The notes under the pieces: generated by a model | What the model was told of the DNA's origin: nothing | The model's database searches: none | What the model saw: the letters and a program-made list of their open reading frames with translations, nothing else | Made by a program: the position numbers and the translations under genes | Shown here: positions 22,339 through 34,843 of the stretch, one piece after another | Layout: every line of letters begins with the position of its first letter | Position numbering within the stretch: the stretch's first letter is position 1 | Assembly (NCBI GenBank): GCA_022828445.1 | Contig: JAIZZJ010000007.1 | Span: 186,001-250,000 of the forward strand | Length of the DNA: 64,000 nucleotides | Direction: 5' to 3' | Source of the DNA: Graphiopsis chlorocephala | Lineage: Eukaryota; Ascomycota; Dothideomycetes; Cladosporiales; Cladosporiaceae

Positions 22339-25300
22339 GTTGTTGCTGACAATGGCATTAAAGCGGAAGGGTCGTGTGAGTCGACCGTGCGGCGGACGGT
22401 GGAGGCGTGTTAGTCAAGGATATGGTGCGAGCGGTCCCTTCACGACCGTTTGCCGGAGCCGGTAGCGTCGAGTGTGAGGCGTAGGGCCAGGTCGTCGCGG
22501 TATATTTCTCTCACACAAGCCTTCTAGAATGATGCACAGGCCGGTTCCTGCAGCGCGTGCGTAGCAGTGTGCGCAAGCCGAAGGACGGCCGCCGTACGTG
22601 CAGTCCTTGCGAGATGTCTAGTCGCTGACGTCGCGATGCTAGCGACGGGCCGAGCAACACTATGCCGTAATATATTTGTGGTGTTTCGTAAGGCCGAGTC
22701 CAGGGTCTGCTCAGGGCGCGTGGGATGAGTCCGCTCGTTCGCAGGTGGGCAGCGTGGATGAACAGTGTTAGCCTGGGATGGCGAGAAGAGGATATCGCGT
22801 GGAGTATAGTCTATCTATGTAGGCGTGAGACAACCGCAGGTACCTCCTCCTACAGCAGCGATAACAGCAGACGGCCTGACGCACGCCCGCATGCACGTCC
22901 TCGGTCTCGGCCAAGAGTTGCGTTGGCTCTCAGACTCTGGCAGAGGGCGGAGGACGGCTCGAGTTGGACGTGGGGGATTCTTCCTGAGCTGCCTGCTGGG
23001 CCATCCGGAGTCATCCTTATCACAAACCAATCACGCTTAGCCACCCGCCAGCGACAAGGCCACAGGAGCCAGTGCCCAAACCAAGTCACCGGCCTTCCGC
23101 CACCACATGCCTCATGTGTGCACAACACGCGGCACCGTTTGGCCATCATCTGTTCGCCCGTGATACGCACAAACATACACCACCCTGCCTATCGAGCCTA
23201 TCTCCCCGATCTCCCCCAGACGTCCTCCACCCACTCCAGCTGTCATCGCGATGCGATAAAGATGCTACTGTACCAGTTTGCCGCCGGCGAATACGATCGC
23301 CTTCTTAATGCAGCGTAAGCGTTCTGCGGTCCGCATTCTAGCTTCCCGCCAGAAGCCGAGCCAGGGCAAACGTTAATCCGTATGCCGGGTTGCGATTTGG
23401 GCTCGGGGGTGGCTGGCGATGAATTAGATTGCTGTGGGCTTTGTGCAGAGAAAAGACTGCGGTGACTGCGCAAGCCCGAGGCGTGGTGCCTCCTGCGAGG
23501 GACTGAAATTGTCGCAGCACGGCCTTTTTGATGGTAGGAGGTAAAACACACCGGTTTGCAGGATGCCAGGCTGCACAAGTCGCTTCCGAACGTCGTGCGA
23601 GCGTGGGATGGCCCGTCGTGTCAGACAGTAGCAACACGATTTTCTTTTCCTCTGCTATCTTCGCCAATCCTCATCATTTTTCATATGGATAATTCACGGG
23701 CGAGGTAGCTGTGAGATAGCTTCGCATGCCGATATTCATCGATGACGTCCGTTACTTCTTTTCCTTTGAAAGACTCTACAGAAAACAATCTCTACGAACT
23801 CCGTCATATCAGCTGACCGGAAGCGCTGCGGCTGGCGAGCCGTAGCCCGACCGCATTTAAACCGTACCTTATGCGAATCGGACAAGACCCGATGCAAACC
23901 GACAAAAGTCCTAACGTGCAAGAGGCAAAAAGCCGGCGGCGGCGGCCACACGAGTCCCGTTAGCTTGCGGTCCAGGCAGGAGCACCAACGCTGCACCCCA
24001 GTGGCAAAGTCGGTCATGAAGAGAATCCTTTTACCGTCGCGTCGGAGAGGCACACGATGCACAACAACGGCAGGGCAGCCCAAGGCGGGTGAGGCACCGT
24101 GCCGGACCTCGGAGCGTCGCATCGTGCATGATGGGATGTGAAGTCGTGCATGCCAAAGCGAGCTCGTGAATGGCCAGAGATACGCTTATTGGGAATACGG
24201 TTGCGTGGGTTTCCTAGTGCGAAAGGCTGCTTTGAGTGGCACTGTGAGCCTCACGAGGGTTTCTTGGCTGTCTGGGCAGGACCTCACTACTCCAAGTCTC
24301 GTGACAGGCAGTTATCAAGTCTCGTGACAAACAGTAGTCGAATGGATGACTACGATGAATACATCTCCGCTGCTGTAGACAAGTGTCCCTATTGTGCCAT
24401 CAATACTAAAATCAATTGGAGAAAGATCGTCAGGGCGGCGGAGCCCAATCCATTGCGTGGCTCGCGTAAACGGCCGACCAAAACCAACTGGCGTGCCAAA
24501 AATGTCCGTCTTTGGACAAGCGTCGACGACAAACAAAACATCGACCATGACTCCAATGGCCGACTAGCCAGCACATCCTCTTCAGCCTCCATTTCCATCC
24601 GCACAAGTCATGACCGCCAATGATCCCAACAATCCCATCCACCACACCGCTCTCCTCCACAGGGTCCGATCCTGCACCTTGCACTCCAATCGTCCATCCC
24701 ATGTCCCTGCGTATAGCTAAACGAAGCGATCAGCACAAAAGCGAGACACAGGGTCACATCGAACAAACATCGGCTACACGATTCTGGAACGATCATTGAA
24801 GTAATTCATCTTAGTGGTCTCGTAGTGAACCCACGCGCGGAACGTCCTTCCTCTCACCTTCCCTTCTCAGCGTTAGAGGATCACTTGGCACGGCGCCCGC
24901 GACTCTTTGTTCAACTCGTTCCTGAAACCCAAAACGCAAGCCAGCGACGCCGACCTGCCTCGCCTGCCTATGCTTAGAAGTATGCTTCTGTCAATCATAG
25001 TATAATATACTTTTTGCCAATTGCCATTGCGATTGCGGCTCAATCCTCCTTGGACCCTTTCCTCTTGACTAATAGTAAACGAACATCAACAGGGTCCACT
25101 TTGAAACATATGTACATCCAATTAATGCTTACAGCACTATAAGAGCATTACCAAATGACCAACACCCCACGCCCCAAACGATCCAGCCAGCCAAAACTAG
25201 AACAGCCAGCGAGCCTCGGCTGCAAATTGCAAACCACAAAAAAAGGGCACGGTCTTGCCAACACCAAGCATTTCGCTTCTGCACAGCCAGCACGTGTCTC

Positions 25301-26768
25301 TCTCGCTACACACACGCTTGACCATAGAACCATAACCACCTTCCCAATCCTGACACCTGCGAGCGGCCCAACGTTGTGTTTCAGGAAGCTGGAACTTCTT
25401 GCTTACCCACCCGAGTACATATAGTTGGGAACAACGAGGTGCTTGCGTACAAGGACCCTGTGTACCGTAGTGGAGCAACAACAACGATCGTGTTACGACA
25501 ATGTCTTTTGGTGGAGCCGGTCTTTCTTGTCGATTTGATTGCACGTGGGCTCCAAAACCAGACAACAATGCGTCTTTCTGCTGAGGCCGACCCGGAGGGA
25601 GGATGCAGCAAAAAATTTCGTCGGCGTAAGCGAAAACGCACTTCGAACAGCTGTCTACAGCTGTCAGAAAAAAAGGTTTTGCAGTTGGTGGGCATGGTCA
25701 TCGAGACTGTGGTCGTCGGGTCCTCGCCTTCGACCGTATATACACACTGGCCAGATCCCTTGACCGTTGGCTCGATAGTGAACTGGCGTATAATACACAG
25801 CGAGCCTAGGCTTTATGCACAGATTCACATGAGTGTGTTGAAGCAGAAGTAGAAATACTATCTCGTGCTATCACAGTACCGTCCTACGCAAGGTTTGTTA
25901 GTCTGATGACTAGATGTTCCATCGACAAGTACATGCACTATACATGTAGGTCTATTGCAATCCCAGATCCTAACCCCATACCCTAACACGTGATGTGACT
26001 GCATGCACATGTGCGATTTGTGCCTACGTTGCGACATGTACGGAGGTATCAGCTTGGAGACCTTCGTAAGGTACACACATGTCGATATGTATGCTTTGTG
26101 CACATACTCGACTGCACTGCTATGTACAGTCAACAATATACCATACTTGCCCTGCTGTACATTGTCTGCCTGCCATACACCAAGCAACAACAACCAAGAT
26201 CTCCTCAAAAGACGTTGCACTCATGATAGGACGAGACAGAAATCAGGGAACCACCCGAGACGCGAACCAAAAGAAAGAAAAAATGATTGATATAAAACAT
26301 TTGCCATTCGCATTTCCTTTTCCCTTGCGCTTTCCCATGGCTTGATCTCGGCCCTTTCGTAGTAAAATAAGTAAGTTCTGTCTGGTTAATGTATACAAGC
26401 ACGCGCGCTGGAGCTCAAAAATGTGTGTGGTTTCTTACAAAGAAGAAGAAGAAGAAGTAGAAGAGGAAGTGAACGACCTGAAGAAGAGGATGACTCGCAA
26501 TGAGCAACCTCATATTCCACGAGGTCGAAGAGTCTGTCGCCCAATAGGCAGGAACGACTGAGAACCAACTTGGTCCCTTTAAAAAGCAAGAAAGGCAATC
26601 ATGCAACCTCCGAAACATCCAAAATCATTCCCAGCGCCGAGTTTTTCGCTCGAACTAGCCCAAGGAAGCATTAAAAAGAGAAGAAAAAAAAAGGTGAACC
26701 CATCGTGCCGCTTTCAGTCGCTGTGCTTCCTGAAATCCCTAACGACACGACGATCAGATCAGACCAGA
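22339..26768. other. 4.4-kb stretch without a supportable gene
   Basis: Many short overlapping frames occur on both strands (for example 22725-23318 +, 24138-24623 +, 25376-25852 +). None shows a domain, a splice pattern that extends it, or a consistent codon pattern. A purine-only GAA-type microsatellite lies at 26441-26468. I see no transposase, long terminal repeats or tRNA. It may carry regulatory DNA for the flanking 504-aa gene or a noncoding transcript. Confidence 0.5.
26439..26469. repeat. (GAA)n-type purine microsatellite
   Basis: About seven GAA/AGA units with one interruption (GTAGAAGAGGAAG) form a purine tract downstream of the Ase1 gene. Confidence 0.75.
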
Positions 26769-29338
26769 TCAGTAAACCTCGCCAACATCGCCATCGTCAG
26801 TCCACCCAGCCTCGCTGCCGTCAAATTCTTCGTAAACATCGCGTGTCTTCTTGCCCATTCCGCCCTTAGGGTTCGGGCTCTGCATCGCGCGCTTGACCGA
26901 GCCGCCGCTGACGAGGATGGGAGCCGCGCTGCCACGCATGGTCTGGCTTTGCTTCTGCAGAGCGCGCTGGCGGGCGTAATACGCCTGCGTTGCGTCTGCT
27001 TCCTCGTTGTCGGAGGCGTCGGTGTAGGTCTCCCAGTTCTCGCTGCCGGAGCCGGCGTTGAGAACGGAGGAGCTGTTGCTGGATTGGCGTGAGGGTGGTG
27101 CGCAGGGGTAGTCTACGCGGCTGCTGGCGGGGCGCGAATATGTGCTGGCGGATGAAGCGTATGAATCGGTCCCGCGGTGGTAAGCAGGTCGACTTGGAGG
27201 CGGGCCCATGACCGAGTTGGAGAATTGTGAGCGGTATGCAGTGTCTTCATAAGGATCATCTGGGAGTCTGTGACGGAGAACACTTGAGCTACGCTCCACC
27301 TCGTATGGATCAGACTCGTAGTTCATGGGCGAGGGAGTGGGAGGCACGAAGATGTCCTTCATCTTTGGCGGAGGTGCACGTGGTGGCGCTACTTGACCGC
27401 GGATGGTGGCATGGAAATCTTCAGACTTGGCCTGGCCGTGTCGCAATGTCCTCTCGGGCGAGTTGTTTCCATCGCGGAGATTGCCCATGGGAAGCCGAGA
27501 CGTCCCAGCGGGGATTTTGGATGGCGATGTCAGCTTTGGGAGTGCGCTGTTGCTGCGTGAGTGGCCAGGTCTGGTTGGTTGTCCAGCTGGAGGCCCAGAT
27601 GGTGGGCCCATGATTGAAGAGCCGAAGGTAGATGCAGACAGAGGGTTGCGGTGCAAGCTGCCTCCGGCAGTAGGTGTCTTGCTGCGAGACGGGGGTGGGC
27701 CTCGCATCGTGCTGGCCTTGTTTTGCGATGGTGGTGCTCTACTTGCGCTCTTCGCTCCATCGCGACTTGGTGGTAGGCCACTCGGGGTCTTGGCTCTGGA
27801 CATGGCTCCGTCGCGTAGCCCACTGGGTGTCTTGCTCCTGGAAGACATAGCTCCGTCGCGGCTCGGTGGCAAAGCGTTCGGTGTCTTGCTTCTCGGAGGC
27901 ATGGCTATGGCAGCTCTTGCGTCCAGCTCGTCCAAGTATCTCCGACCGTGGACACAGAATGGCCGGCCGTATTCATCTTCCCAGTTTTCGAGTGTCTTTC
28001 GTAGGTCAGCTTCAACCTTTGGAAGCTCCTTTGTAATACGCTTGCGCTGCTTCTCCTCACGCAGCAGCTTGCCAGGGTCGCGCCTCTCTCCTTTCGTGCC
28101 TTTAGCCATCAACCGCGAGGCATCTTGGCTGCTCTTCTCGAGGTCCTCGCGATCCTGAATCAAGCTTCTGTGTCGGTCAATAACAGCGAGAATGGGTGCA
28201 CGCTGCTCTTTCAGTACCTCGAGACGAGAGATCTCCTGCTCATGCGCTGATAGAAGTGCGTCAGAGTAGACATCGGAGAAGGCAGGCGCAAACTCCAGCA
28301 TCTCCTCCTCAGCAAAGTACAAACTATCCCAAAGCTCCTGTAACTTGAATCTGGCATCTTCCACGAATATGTGAAGGTTCTGATGCTTGAGCTCGTTCAA
28401 TCGTGAAAGCTCATCTTCAAACTCGTTGATCTGGCGCAGACCGCAACCTCTGTTGGCGGCCAAGAACTGCTTGCGTTCAGGCTCATCGACACTGAGACGA
28501 TCCCAAAGACCTTCCACGGTTGTTTTCAACTCTTTCAGCTTGCGCTCCCTCGCGGACTTCTCGGAGATGAGCTTATCCCTCCTGGCTGCAAGGCGCTTGA
28601 GGTCTTCCTGGTGCAGTCCAAGCTGTTCTGGTGACTCGCGCGCAAACTGGACAATGCGACTGTCGACTTGGGCTTGCGGCGTTCCAAGCTCGGACCAGAG
28701 GTTGATGATGTCGTCTGCTGTCTGCTGTACGGTCGCGACACGCCTGTTGTATTCGTCGTAAACTCGGGTAAATTCCGTGTCCAGCGAAGCAACGTACGAC
28801 GGTCCGAGGTCGAATGTGGGCGCAAGCTTTGAGTTGGGGTCGGTCGGTGGAAGCTTCACTTGTAGGAACGAAGGCTCCAAGTGTGAGGCATATGATTCGA
28901 GGGCTTCGGCCAGTTTTCTGACCTGTTCGTAGCGCTCGCGGTGGAGCTTGGCGACGGTGTGGTGCTTCTCCTTCAAATTTTGTATGCATGTGAGCAGAGG
29001 GTATGTGACATCTTGCTCGGGTTCGTATTCGTCATCATGCTTTGTATCGTCAATCGCGCGCTCCATCTGGCGGATTGTTGTGATGAGGCGCCGGGCCTCT
29101 TCGGTAAGGTCATGTTTCTCTTTCGCGACGTGGTTCAGCTGGTTGTGTAATGTTTCTGACAGAGCAGCAAAGAGCTGTTTCGGTGTTAGCAAGTCAGTCA
29201 ATGATTTCATGGCTGCGAGGTACTAACCTCAGACTCGCGCGAGTCGCGCTCGTGTGTAGGTACGCCGATCTCATCGAAGAAGCTGTGCAGGCGCTCAATA
29301 ATGGTAGTCACCTGTTGGGACAGATAGCTAGTGTCCAT
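26769..29338 (-). CDS. ase1: Ase1/PRC1/MAP65 microtubule-bundling protein
   Basis: Exons are 29338-29228 and 29174-26769. The 53-bp intron has donor GTTAGT, branch GCTAAC and acceptor ACAG. The product is 838 aa. It cross-links antiparallel microtubules in the spindle midzone and recruits cytokinesis and kinesin partners. The N-terminal 37 residues (SQQVTTIIERLHSFFDEIGVP) and the following coiled-coil rod (about 40-400) match the family. Typical rod segments include DIINLWSELGTP and ELKTTVEGLWDRLSV. The spectrin-like microtubule-binding region (LQELWDSLYFAEEEM ... REDLEKSSQDASRL) follows. The tail (about 430-838) is basic and Ser/Pro-rich with several SKTPSGL-type repeats, likely Cdk phosphosites (inference). 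It is divergently arranged with the heme-oxygenase-like gene. Confidence 0.94.
27650..27890. repeat. Imperfect internal repeat in the Ase1 tail
   Basis: On the minus strand the frame encodes repeated units of the form RSKTP-x-LPPSRDGA / SRAKTPSGLPPSRDGA. They are about 13-16 residues long, in at least four imperfect copies. The Thr-Pro in each copy is a potential phosphorylation site. Confidence 0.7.
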
Positions 29339-30033
29339 GATGGATGTTCCGCTGCCAGCAGCAAAAGTCGATGTCTCAATGGACCATCAAGCGAGGAAAT
29401 GCCGGCGAGGAATGCTGCTGCTGTAGGGCCAGGGAAGAGAGGCCGATCGTGCGATGGTATGTGTGCCTTTTCGATCAAGAGAGCCGCGGGCGATGCGATG
29501 CTGGGGACGTGAGTTGGTCACGTAACGAGTGTGGGCGAGGTGGAGGTGATGGGGAAGATGAAATGGGATGGGAAACGAGCTTGCGAAGGCGCAATTGCGG
29601 TCGCGGTGCTGTTGACGTGTTGACGATCGAGACATCTTCCGCTGGTGTCAGGGCACAGACTTGTTGTGCTTGAGTGGCTCGCTCTCCGTCTCTATAGCAA
29701 CCCCAGCCCTCTTGGCGCTATATCACGTGCATTTGCTCGAAACGGCGCCTCGTGAGACGACGGCGTGTCGCTAACCAACAAGACGCAAAAGCTTATTCTG
29801 GCAATTTCCTGCAAAATGACATCAGTTCTCACGATGTCGGCATCGCCGTTATCTGATCGCGTGCTTCTTGCTCGTGAACGTGGCGGACGACAGCGAAGGG
29901 TCACGAGTCGAGCGGTCTAGAGCGTAGAACACTCGACCACGATCGACATCCTAGACCTCGTCGAGCCAGCCTCTCCATGGCAGATCCATCTAATAAACAG
30001 CATCCTTAACCCTTCCTGAATATCCTGCCGAGC
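29339..30033. promoter_or_regulatory. Divergent promoter region, ase1 / heme-oxygenase-like gene
   Basis: The 695-bp spacer lies between two divergent starts. No coding frame could be supported. The region next to 30033 is C/T-rich, as usual for fungal 5' leaders. Confidence 0.5.
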
Positions 30034-30957
30034 ATGGCCACCACCGCGATCGACCTCCTACCAACGCCCACGGTAACAGCACCACCCCCTCAGTCAGCTC
30101 CAGCTCCACTTGAGCTACCAGTCCAGCTACCAGTCCGGATCAACACCGCCACCAGGAAACAACACACCGAGCTCAACCGCCTCATCATCGACCGCATACC
30201 GCTAGCCCTGCCTCCAACGACCAGAAGTCCCAAAGTTTACGCCCTCGGCCTAGCAGCGTTCGCACAAATCTACCTCGCCTTCGAGCATGCACTGGACACC
30301 CTCGAGACATCACAAAATGCAGCCGATAACGAGCAAACACCCGCGGACACCGCTCACCAGCGCGAAATCAAAGCCTGGCTCTCCACTCTCCGCCCAGCCA
30401 GCCTAAAGCGCTCGTCCCGCCTCAAACGCGACCTCCAATACCTTCCCGAGCTCGACCGCTCCGGCTTTGCATATCTAGACGATGAAATCACCTCGCACAT
30501 TCTCTCCCTCGCTGCTGCAAAACCGCACACTCTCGTTGCCTATACCTGGGTGATGTACATGGCAATTTTCTCCGGCGGCCGCTGGATTCGTTCGCAGCTT
30601 GCGAGCGCAGAGCCCGAGTTCTGGACTGCGCATACGAATGCCGGACCCGCACTCGCGGAGAAAACACCTCTGGGCATGCCGGGGTTCTCGTTCTTGTCTT
30701 TTGACGGCGAGCAGGATGGTGAGGATATCAAGGTGGAGTACAAGAAGCGGCTCGCAGAGGGTGAACATCTGCTGTCGGAGGAAGAGCGTGAGGATATCAC
30801 AGCAGCTTCGCAGGAGCTGTTCGAGCGCTGTATCCAGATCGTCAAGAAACTCGACGTCGAAGTTCGCAAGCAGCACATCAGAGGCCAGATTTTGCCTCTA
30901 GCCTTAATGGCTGTCGTCTTCCTTTTTGCGCTGGCGTACTATCGCTTGAGGGGTTAG
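30034..30957 (+). CDS. Heme oxygenase-like protein with C-terminal membrane anchor
   Basis: This 307-aa single-exon protein resembles yeast Hmx1, an ER-anchored heme-degrading enzyme used in iron recycling. After a Pro-rich leader, the first helix carries the proximal heme-ligand candidate His44 (ATRKQHTELNRLI). The distal helix has the family pattern YTWVMYMAIFSGGRWIRSQL, with the Gly-Gly kink that lies over heme. A tail-anchor helix occupies about 285-303 (LPLALMAVVFLFALAYYRL). An acidic linker lies at about 220-265. Many ascomycete members have weak activity or an unknown role, so the catalytic claim rests on the retained His and GG motifs. Confidence 0.87.
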   Translation: MATTAIDLLPTPTVTAPPPQSAPAPLELPVQLPVRINTATRKQHTELNRLIIDRIPLALPPTTRSPKVYALGLAAFAQIYLAFEHALDTLETSQNAADNEQTPADTAHQREIKAWLSTLRPASLKRSSRLKRDLQYLPELDRSGFAYLDDEITSHILSLAAAKPHTLVAYTWVMYMAIFSGGRWIRSQLASAEPEFWTAHTNAGPALAEKTPLGMPGFSFLSFDGEQDGEDIKVEYKKRLAEGEHLLSEEEREDITAASQELFERCIQIVKKLDVEVRKQHIRGQILPLALMAVVFLFALAYYRLRG

Positions 30958-31839
30958 TGCTACGGCAGCAGCAACATCCATGCCTGTGTGAACGATTGCA
31001 GTGCATGGCCTTTCCTCTCGGGTATGGCATGGGAGGTGGATATGGAGCACGTGGCAGCATGGGTTTTCCGGTTTATGATACCCTTTACATAGCACAGCAC
31101 GGCACAGAACGGTCTGACATGACGTGGAGCAGATATCACAGCACAGCGAGCATCGCCGTCAGATCACCATACGTGGAGTAGATAGAAGCATGGAAACGAT
31201 CTCCTAGACATGATTTGATGTGATGAACGTGTGTGTGTTATAAATTGTGAGGTGCGTGGACAAAGTAGTCGCCCGCTATATGATACACATGTGTCATACC
31301 AAGCAAAACGAAAACGAAAATGAAGGGGGCATAAAAAGAGATCAATCGCCATATAATAATACAGATGCCCTCCTCATGTTCTGGTATATTTACACTGCTC
31401 GGCTGCACCGTCGTTGTGGTACGCCTTGGGTTTTGCCACACTGTCCCTTTAACTTACATTCCACCGCGCCAGGTTGTTTTACAGCTAAACAACAGTCGGA
31501 TCTCCGAACCGTGAAGATAAATTCTGGACATTTGGCCATCATCCTGTCCAGATGGTTCCAGCAGGAGTCCTGAGAGATATGCCAGCCGAGCAAGCGTGTG
31601 AGACCAGAAGTCTCATGGTGGGACGATATCGTCGGCACTAGAGTCCAGCGATGGTTGCGATACCATTTCGCAGCTGGGACAGGCGCAGAAGAGTCCAACT
31701 ATGGCTGTCCATCGTCGCCCAGGTGCGTGTGGCTTTCTCTACTTTGAGGCTCGCGGCCATCAGTAGCATGATAGCAGCACCAGATCGTGGCACCCGCCCC
31801 GACTCCTCAAATCTGTAGTCGCCGTACTGGTGTCGGCAA
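30958..31839. other. Convergent intergenic region
   Basis: The 882-bp stretch holds the 3' ends of the heme-oxygenase-like (+) and Tim17-like (-) genes. Short open frames have no features. No RNA gene was seen. Confidence 0.5.
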
Positions 31840-32640
31840 TCAGTTCTCTGGCTCCTGCTTCTCAACAGGCTGCATAGCCTGGTCCTTCTTAATCGCCGCA
31901 ATCTTATCGTCCAGAATAGCAATCTCGACATCGACTTTCAGCTTCCTCTCCCTCAACATCTCAGCATACTGCTCATCAGTAAGATGCGTAACAACACCAA
32001 TACTAGTCATAGACTCCCAGAACCCGCGTCTCGGCTTCTCACTCTTCGGCGCAGCAGGCCTTGCCGTCCAGCGGTTATGCACAGCCTGGCCAGCGAAACC
32101 AGCAAAAGCCATGACCAGAGCACCAGGAATTGCATTCGAGCGACCACGGAAAATGAAACCGGCAGCGCCTCCGCTGAGGCCGCCAGCAATCGCGCTGGCT
32201 TTGGTACGGTCGCTGGGTGTAAGGTTACCGGTGTCCCATGCTTGGAGGATGAGACCTCTTGAAGCCCAGTAAGAGGCTCCGAGGGTGCTGCATTGGATGG
32301 CTGATGCTAGGGCGAAGAGCTTGGGTGTGGTGCTTTTGAGAATGCCGGCTGTGCCACCGACGAGGAATCCAGCGCCACCTGGGACATTATGTCAGTGTTT
32401 GTTAGACTGGTATAACGTTCTAGTTCTGACGCAAAGTGTATAGTTATTGGCAAGACATCGCTCTTTATTGGTTCGAATCTTATCCAAGAAGCCATTCTCA
32501 GGGTTGAGCGGCAGTCTTCACTTTCCAGGAGAACCAGGGTCGATCTTACCGGCGAATGCACCTACTTTGAGGGCAGGCTCAATGACTGCAAGGAGCGGGT
32601 CATCGGTTGGCTTCCTTGGATGTGTCGTGGGAGCCGACAT
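31840..32640 (-). CDS. Small Gly-rich membrane protein, Tim17/complex-I-B14.7-like
   Basis: Exons are 32640-32550 and 32378-31840. The 171-bp intron (donor GTAAGA, acceptor CCCAG), long for this window, joins KVGAFAG to GAGFLVGG. The product is 209 aa. Gly-rich hydrophobic segments (about 25-55, 60-80, 95-135) with GxxxG spacing and an RxxxIPGALV turn recall the Tim17/22/23 superfamily and its complex I subunit relatives. The C-terminal 70 residues are charged and end in a short coiled coil. A mitochondrial inner-membrane location is likely but inferred; the exact subunit cannot be named. It is divergent from the eIF4B gene with a 307-bp gap. Confidence 0.65.
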
Positions 32641-32947
32641 TGTCAATGTGTAATATTAATCAATTCATAAGCAATCCATTGAAGGTGTTGTTGGCTGCCT
32701 GCTGCTAACTCAAATGCTGGCGGCAAATCTACCCCAGTTCTTCGAGATGCACGCGGGTATATCCGCTGTACTTAGTCGCAGCAAAAATGTTGGGTGGAAC
32801 GTCTCGAATGCTGCCTCTCACACGACAAGACACACTTGAGCGCCAGAACCCGCGCTCCTCCTAAAAACAACACCCACCCGACAGGAAGACTTCTTCCTGC
32901 CTCCTACAGCCAAGCGCGCAACGCTCGGCTACCAAACAACCGCAAAC
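32641..32947. promoter_or_regulatory. Bidirectional promoter, Tim17-like / eIF4B
   Basis: Only 307 bp separate the two divergent start codons, so both core promoters must lie here. I identify no specific factor site. Confidence 0.55.
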
Positions 32948-34843
32948 ATGGGTAGGTACATACTGAGCGCGAATATACTGGGCAAGGCGTTTGTGGGCTG
33001 CGGGCAGCGATCATGGGATTCTGGCGCAGCGCCTGCGCAACGAGCGCATTTTGACCGGACACTGACTCGTCTCCTTAGCTCCCAAGAAGAAGGCCGAGAA
33101 GATGGCGCTGGGTGATTTCCTGGCTGACCAATGTACGCACATCCCACCTTGACCGATGCACCGTCGGATGAAAGCTCACAAAATGTAGCGCTCGGATCGT
33201 GGGCCGACGAGATGGACGCACAGCCGCTGCCCGCAGCCGGCTCTGGATACAGTGCTAGGAACGCACAGAGAGGCGCTGGCGACAGCAGAGAGGAGGGCAG
33301 GGCAATGGCCTCCTCTGCGTGGGAACGTACTGCTGGCGGCATCGGTGGCGCTCCCAGTGGACAGCGTGTTGCTGGCTTCGGTAAGACTATACACACCTCT
33401 AGATCCATGCTGCGACCATGCTAATATGTGGTAGACCGTCCTTTCGCCACCCGCGAGGAGCTTCCTATGCCCGACAAGCCCCCGTACACTGCTCACCTCG
33501 GAAACCTCGCCTTCGATGTCACCCAGGCCGACATTGAGTCCTTCCTCAGCGGATGTGAGGTCACCAACATTCGTATTGTTGAGGACAAGCTCGACCACAA
33601 GCCCAAGGGCTTCGGCTACGTCGAGTTCGCCACAGTTGACGGCTTGAAGAAGGCCCTCACCCTCACAGAGTCCTCTTTCATGGGCCGCAACATCAGAGTC
33701 AGCATTGCTGAGCCTCGTAAGTTTTGTCGTCACCTGGATTTCATGTCAACATTTTCTAACATTCACATAGCCAAGGAGCGCCAAGAATCAAACCGTGACT
33801 TCTCCGACTGGTCCCGCAAGGGTCCTCTTCCCGAGCTGCCCGGCCAGGGACGTCAACCCTCCAGGACTTTCGAGCGCCGCCCATTCGAGGACAGATCTGA
33901 TGCTGGCAGTGAGATCGGTGGTGGCAAGAGGCCTGGCTACTTCCAGGACGACGGCAAGGTTCGCGATTTCGGAGACTGGTCCCGCAAGGGTCCCCTCTCC
34001 CCTACCACTACTGCCGCTGTCCCTGCTCGCGAGGGCAGAGGCAACCCCACTTGGGGCGAGGGACGTGGTTCTGATGCTGGCTCTCGCCCCCCGCGCAAGG
34101 AGTTCCAGGAGAGAGCCCCTACCGCTGCTGAGCAGGACAGCCAATGGCGCGAGAAGATGCGTGCTGACCCAGCACCCGTTGCCAGCCCTGAGGCATCCAC
34201 TCCCTCGTCTCCTCAAGTCGCCCAGGCTCCCAAGGAGCGCCCGAGGCTGAACCTGACGAAGCGCACCGTCTCTGACCAGAAGCCTACTGACGCACCAGCT
34301 GCCGCACCTCAGTCGAAGGCATCACCCTTTGGTGCCGCCCGTCCCACTGACACCGCCAACCGTGATCGCGAGATCGCCGAGAAGCGCGAGCTTGCCATCC
34401 GGGAGAAGCGTGAGGCCGATGAGAAGGCTAAGGAGGAGAAGGCCGCCAAGGACGCTGCCGCCAAGTCAGCCCGTGCCGACCAGGATGAGAAGACCCCGGA
34501 GGGCGGTGCCAGGCGCGCTTCGCGTCAGAACGGTCCTCCCAAAAACAACCCCTGGAGACAGAACGGAGAACAGAGCGATAAGAACGTCAGCATCTTGAAG
34601 CGCGACAACGAGACCGAGCAGGATGCTCAGCGTGACACTCCTGATGGCAACGCCAACGGCGACATTGTTACTGACAAGGAGACCAAGCCCCAGGAGATCG
34701 TCAGGGAGGTCGCTCGTGATGCTGGTGAGGGCGCTAAGCAGACTGAGACCACTGCTGAGACCCTCGAGGACGAGGGATGGTCCACTGTCTCTGCCAAGCC
34801 TAAGAACTCTCGCCGTGGCGGCACTCGCGCTATGGCATCTTAG
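32948..34843 (+). CDS. TIF3: Translation initiation factor eIF4B (RRM protein)
   Basis: Five exons are read: 32948-32951, 33079-33132, 33189-33380, 33435-33716 and 33771-34843, giving 534 aa. The first exon is only ATG plus one base. Splicing gives MAPKKKAEKMALGDFLADQSLGSWADEMD, the standard fungal eIF4B start. One RRM follows (about 103-178) with RNP2 (AHLGNLAF) and RNP1 (KGFGYVEF). Two DWSRKGPL motifs (in DFSDWSRKGPL and DFGDWSRKGPL) are the fungal eIF4B repeats. The rest is charged and Arg/Glu/Lys-rich. The factor stimulates the eIF4A helicase and 40S loading. The fourth intron is 54 bp with no stop, so its retention would keep the frame. Confidence 0.93.

Noticed and set aside
22725..23318. 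197-codon open frame
   Set aside because: Arg/Pro/Ser-rich translation with competing antisense frames and no recognisable family. Not supported as a gene.
24138..24623. 161-codon open frame
   Set aside because: No family features and an overlapping antisense frame of similar length.
25969..25987. Telomere-like CCCTAA motifs
   Set aside because: Only two imperfect hexamers. Too short to call an interstitial telomere.
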